Of a stretch of 64,000 nucleotides of DNA, positions 61,059-64,000 are shown in pieces. The notes beneath the pieces were generated by a model. The model did not search any database, was not told the origin of the DNA, and was given only the letters and a program-made list of their open reading frames with translations. The stretch lies in the NCBI RefSeq assembly GCF_000374025.1, contig NZ_KB893244.1, positions 62,001-126,000 on the forward strand. Reading direction: 5' to 3'. Position numbers and translations under genes: made by a program. The stretch comes from Spirosoma panaciterrae DSM 21099. GTDB taxonomy: Bacteria > Bacteroidota > Bacteroidia > Cytophagales > Spirosomataceae. Positions within the stretch are counted from its first letter, which is position 1, and each line of letters begins with the position of its first letter.

Positions 61059-63005
61059 TTAGTTAATAAAGGTTGTTACTACCAAACGGGTACCCTGCTT
61101 AGGGGCTGAACGCACCTCCAGCGATCCGCCCATCGCTTTGGCCCGCTGCTGCATACTAGTCTGTCCGGTGCGTAAACTGTATTGAGCCTGTACAAAGCCC
61201 TGTCCATTATCCTCAATCAGCACCCGTACTTGCTGATCTTTCTGTTCAAACCGAACGCTGGCTTCGCTGGCTTGCGAATATTTTATCAAATTAGTAATGC
61301 CTTCTTTTCCAATCAAATATAAATTTCGACGTTTCTCCATCGATACCAGAAAGTTAGCCAATGCAGGGTCGACGGTAAAGTGGAATCGGATGCCCTTGGC
61401 TTCCATCAAAGGCTGGGCGTATTCCTGAAGACGTAGAGCAATGCGGTGGAGCGAGTCGTTGCCGGGATTGATGGTCCAGATAATCTCATCGACTGATTCC
61501 AGAATCTGGCGGGCATCGGTATAAATCTTCTGCACCATTTTCTGAGCCGACTCGGGTTTGTTCTGGCTGAGCAGGGTGTCGGTATGCCCACTGAGCATGG
61601 AGATACTGGAAAGGGTGCTGCCTACTTCGTCGTGGAGGTCGTGGGCAATCTGCTGGCGCAGCCTGTGCGCTTCTTCCAGCCGACGGAGTTTAGAACGGTT
61701 GAGCAACCAGGCGCTGGCTACACCCACAAGTAGCAGCAAGAGCACACTACCAATGAGCAGCAGCCGGGTCCGTTGGGTTTCCTGCTGGCGTAGTTGGGCT
61801 TCCTGGCGAAGCAGTTTAATCTGGGCTTCTTTTTTTTCGGTTTCGTATTTGGTAATTAATCGCTGTACTTCGGCATTGGTCCGAACGGTTGTGGTGGAGT
61901 CAATTTCCTGATTGCGTTCGAGTTGGTAAACGTACGCTTGCTGAAAGTCTTTCATACCGCCATACAGATTGGCCAGCCCCTGCGTATAGATGGCAATCTT
62001 GGGTTTATCGTCCAGCGCATTGGCTAGCGAAAGCGCCTGTTTCATGTAGCGCTCAGCCAGCTTGTAGTCTTTCTGCTCTTCATACACCTGGCCCAGATTG
62101 AAATAATCGGTAGCCATAGCGGATTGATTTTCCTGCTTTCTGGAAATAACCAGTGCCTGTTCGATGGCCTGTCGGGCTTCGTCGAACCGTTTGGCTTTTC
62201 GTAAAGCCAGCCCCGTATTGACCAGAATATCGGATTGAAGGAGTTCGGATTCTGCTTCTCTGGCGTGGCTACGAGCTGATTTGTAGTAGCTTAGTGCTTT
62301 CGCTGGTTGCTCCAGATCGTCGTAGCATTTGCCAATATTTTGTTCGCAAATGGCTATGCCATACGCATTTTTCAAGGCCTGGTTTAGCGTCAGTGCCTGT
62401 TTAAAATAGCTGATCGCTTCCTGGGTTCGGTGCATGTCTTTCAACGCCAGGCCAATCCCATTATAGGTATCTTCATTCCGGGGTTGCAGATTGTACTGCT
62501 CCTGCATACGGAGCGAACGCAGGTAGACCTCGATTGATTTTTCGAATTGGTGCGCGTTGCGGTAGGCGGTTCCTAGGTTGGTCAGGGCTCTTGCTATCGT
62601 ACGGGTATCGAGTTTATACGCTTCGGCAATGGTGTGGGCTTTCCGAAGCGATTCAAGAGTTTGCTGGGGCCTGTTCGACAGGTAATAATTGGAGCCCATA
62701 TTGGTATTCGCTCGGTACATACCCCGACCGAAGTTCAGCCGTCGGGCTATCGATTCGGCCAGATGCAGGACTGAGTCGGCCCGGTCATAGTCGGCTTTTT
62801 TTCGAGTAAGCTGATTCCCTAATTCATTTAAGGCGATCACATAGTTGGTATCCGTTGGCGTATGCGTGCGCACATAGGTTTCCAGCGAATCCAGTGATTT
62901 CGGAACCTGGGCCAGAACGGGGCTAATACCAGCCAGGATCAGACTCAAAATCACTGACAGCAATGAACACGAATGCTTAAGCGGGTTTGTTAGAAAGGAA
63001 AACAT
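61059..63005 (-). CDS. TPR sensor histidine kinase 3 of a tandem array
   Basis: A 648-residue kinase, clearly paralogous to kinase 2 over its full length: signal peptide (ending PVLAQ), VPKSLDSLETYVRTHTPTDTNYVIALNELG, TPR repeats, YGGMKDFQQAYVYQLERNQEIDS linker, membrane helix and HDLHDEVGSTLSSISMLSGH. It carries GITNLIKYSQASE in place of the AINN form of its relatives. 30 bases separate it from kinase 2 and five from kinase 4, so all four are likely one transcript. Confidence 0.9.
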   Translation of the reverse strand: MFSFLTNPLKHSCSLLSVILSLILAGISPVLAQVPKSLDSLETYVRTHTPTDTNYVIALNELGNQLTRKKADYDRADSVLHLAESIARRLNFGRGMYRANTNMGSNYYLSNRPQQTLESLRKAHTIAEAYKLDTRTIARALTNLGTAYRNAHQFEKSIEVYLRSLRMQEQYNLQPRNEDTYNGIGLALKDMHRTQEAISYFKQALTLNQALKNAYGIAICEQNIGKCYDDLEQPAKALSYYKSARSHAREAESELLQSDILVNTGLALRKAKRFDEARQAIEQALVISRKQENQSAMATDYFNLGQVYEEQKDYKLAERYMKQALSLANALDDKPKIAIYTQGLANLYGGMKDFQQAYVYQLERNQEIDSTTTVRTNAEVQRLITKYETEKKEAQIKLLRQEAQLRQQETQRTRLLLIGSVLLLLLVGVASAWLLNRSKLRRLEEAHRLRQQIAHDLHDEVGSTLSSISMLSGHTDTLLSQNKPESAQKMVQKIYTDARQILESVDEIIWTINPGNDSLHRIALRLQEYAQPLMEAKGIRFHFTVDPALANFLVSMEKRRNLYLIGKEGITNLIKYSQASEASVRFEQKDQQVRVLIEDNGQGFVQAQYSLRTGQTSMQQRAKAMGGSLEVRSAPKQGTRLVVTTFIN

Positions 63006-63010
63006 TCGTT

Positions 63011-64000
63011 TTAACTTAATGAGGTGGTTACAATAAGGCTTGTCCCTTTTTCTGGAACGGAATGGATGGCCAGCGTGCCTCCCATGGCTTCGGCCCGTTG
63101 GCGCATACTGGTCTGCCCCGTGCGCTGGCTTTGCAAAGCTGGGGTAAAGCCTTTGCCATTATCTTCGATAACCACTTGCAGTTCATGTCCTTTGCGTTCG
63201 AACCGCAGCGTAGCCTGGGTAGCCTCTGAATACTTAATCAGGTTGTTAATGGCTTCTTTGCCAATCAGATACAGGTTTCGGCGGACTTCCATTGAGACCG
63301 GAAGCTGATCCAGCGAAGCGTCGCCGATAAAGTTGAAAGCGATGTGTTTTGATTCCATCAGAGGCTGCGCGTACGCCTGCAAACGCAATGCGATGCGTTG
63401 TAAGGAATCGTTGCCGGGATTAATGGTCCAGATGATTTCGTCGATGGATTCCAGAATCTGGCGAGCATCGGTGTAGATTTTCTGCACCATCTTCTGGGCC
63501 GACTCGGGTCGATTCTGGCTGAGTAGCTCGTTGGTATGACCGCTTAGCAGGGAGATGCTGGACAGGGTACTGCCCACTTCGTCGTGAAGATCATGCGCAA
63601 TCTGTTTTCGCAACGTCTGAGCTTCCTGAAGTCGTTTGAGTTTGGAACGGTTGAGCAGCCAGCCACTGACGGATGCCCCCAGTAGCAGCAGCAACAGTCC
63701 ACCTACCAGCAGCGCATTTCGCTGCAATCGTTGCCGGGCCAGTTCTTCATCCCGGAGTTGAGCCTGCTGTCGGAGGAGTTTGATCTGGGCTTCTTTTTTC
63801 TCGGTCTCGTAGCCAGCCACCAGCCGTTGAACTTCGGTACTGGTCCGAATAGTCGTAGCTGAATCGATCTGTTTGTTCTTTTCGAGTTGGAACACGTAGG
63901 CCTGCTGGAAATTTTTCTGACCTCCGTACAGATCGGCCAGTGCCTGGGTATAGTTGGCAATCTGCTCTTTATCGCCCCGTTCGGTCGCCAGCGTCAGGGC
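63011..64000 (-). CDS. TPR sensor histidine kinase 4 of a tandem array (N-terminal part outside the window)
   Basis: The frame is open to the right edge; upstream of the first Met-like codon the translation continues as ADLYGGQKNFQQAYVFQLEK, matching the last TPR/linker of kinases 2 and 3. So the signal peptide and most TPR repeats lie beyond 64000. Visible are the coiled coil, the membrane helix (LLVGGLLLLLLGASVSGWLL), the H-box (HDLHDEVGSTLSSISLLSGH), LYLIGKEAINNLIKYSEAT and DNGKGF. Confidence 0.88.
   Translation of the reverse strand, partial: ALTLATERGDKEQIANYTQALADLYGGQKNFQQAYVFQLEKNKQIDSATTIRTSTEVQRLVAGYETEKKEAQIKLLRQQAQLRDEELARQRLQRNALLVGGLLLLLLGASVSGWLLNRSKLKRLQEAQTLRKQIAHDLHDEVGSTLSSISLLSGHTNELLSQNRPESAQKMVQKIYTDARQILESIDEIIWTINPGNDSLQRIALRLQAYAQPLMESKHIAFNFIGDASLDQLPVSMEVRRNLYLIGKEAINNLIKYSEATQATLRFERKGHELQVVIEDNGKGFTPALQSQRTGQTSMRQRAEAMGGTLAIHSVPEKGTSLIVTTSLS

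Overview
The window is a chromosomal stretch of a Bacteroidota bacterium, most likely Cytophagales of the Spirosoma type. The evidence is a type IX secretion C-terminal sorting domain on a fibronectin-repeat protein, several promoters of the Bacteroidota form (TTG, about 19 nt, TAnnTTTG), an RND-TolC fusion efflux protein, TPR-containing sensor kinases, and a moderate GC content with very few strong Shine-Dalgarno sites. I saw no rRNA, tRNA, insertion sequence, prophage or CRISPR array.

Layout. 1-7.7 kb: a mixed set (tail of a glycosyltransferase, a lipoprotein, a DUF2568 membrane protein, acetamidase/formamidase, a DHA2 exporter, a Dabb protein, an M48 protease, an unknown membrane protein, a nucleotide-sugar dehydrogenase), with long hairpins between convergent pairs. 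7.8-14.8 kb: a divalent-metal efflux operon (His-rich small protein, RND-TolC fusion, adaptor, VIT/CCC1 transporter). 14.9-18.1 kb: a LytTR regulator, a GH32 fructan hydrolase and a DUF892 ferritin-like protein. 18.7-24.1 kb: a D-galactonate type catabolic cluster (LacI regulator, enolase-superfamily dehydratase with a Tat-like leader, KDGal kinase, KDPGal aldolase, MFS importer) with a 14-bp operator palindrome.

24.9-40.3 kb is the most interesting part. Genes for fermentative or low-energy metabolism (glucan phosphorylase-like protein, acetate kinase, phosphoketolase, D-lactate-type dehydrogenase), a P-type cation ATPase, a universal stress protein, small envelope proteins and a thioredoxin-fold protein surround a two-component pair: a PAS histidine kinase whose second PAS carries the FixL-type His and Arg at FixL spacing, and a response regulator whose output is a CRP/FNR-type DNA-binding module. 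Intergenic regions of this block repeatedly carry a TGAN-N4-RTCA dyad. In four cases the dyad centre lies at exactly the same distance (36.5 nt) from the end of a -7-like octamer. I propose a compact oxygen- or redox-responsive regulon analogous to FixL/FixJ/FixK, with the J and K roles fused in one protein.

40.3-42.1 kb holds a small lipoprotein, a DUF998 protein and an outer-membrane-like protein. 42.1-53.4 kb is a five-gene minus-strand operon for secreted and surface proteins: a beta-barrel, a 1420-residue secreted protein, two fibronectin type III proteins (one with a T9SS sorting domain) and a lipoprotein. 53.6-64 kb holds a prolyl oligopeptidase, a lipoprotein-NarL regulator operon, and four tandem paralogous TPR histidine kinases (the fourth cut by the window end). 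An identical 18-mer sits at identical spacing from TAnnTTTG upstream of both the surface operon and the lipoprotein-NarL operon, suggesting that this signalling cluster controls the surface operon.
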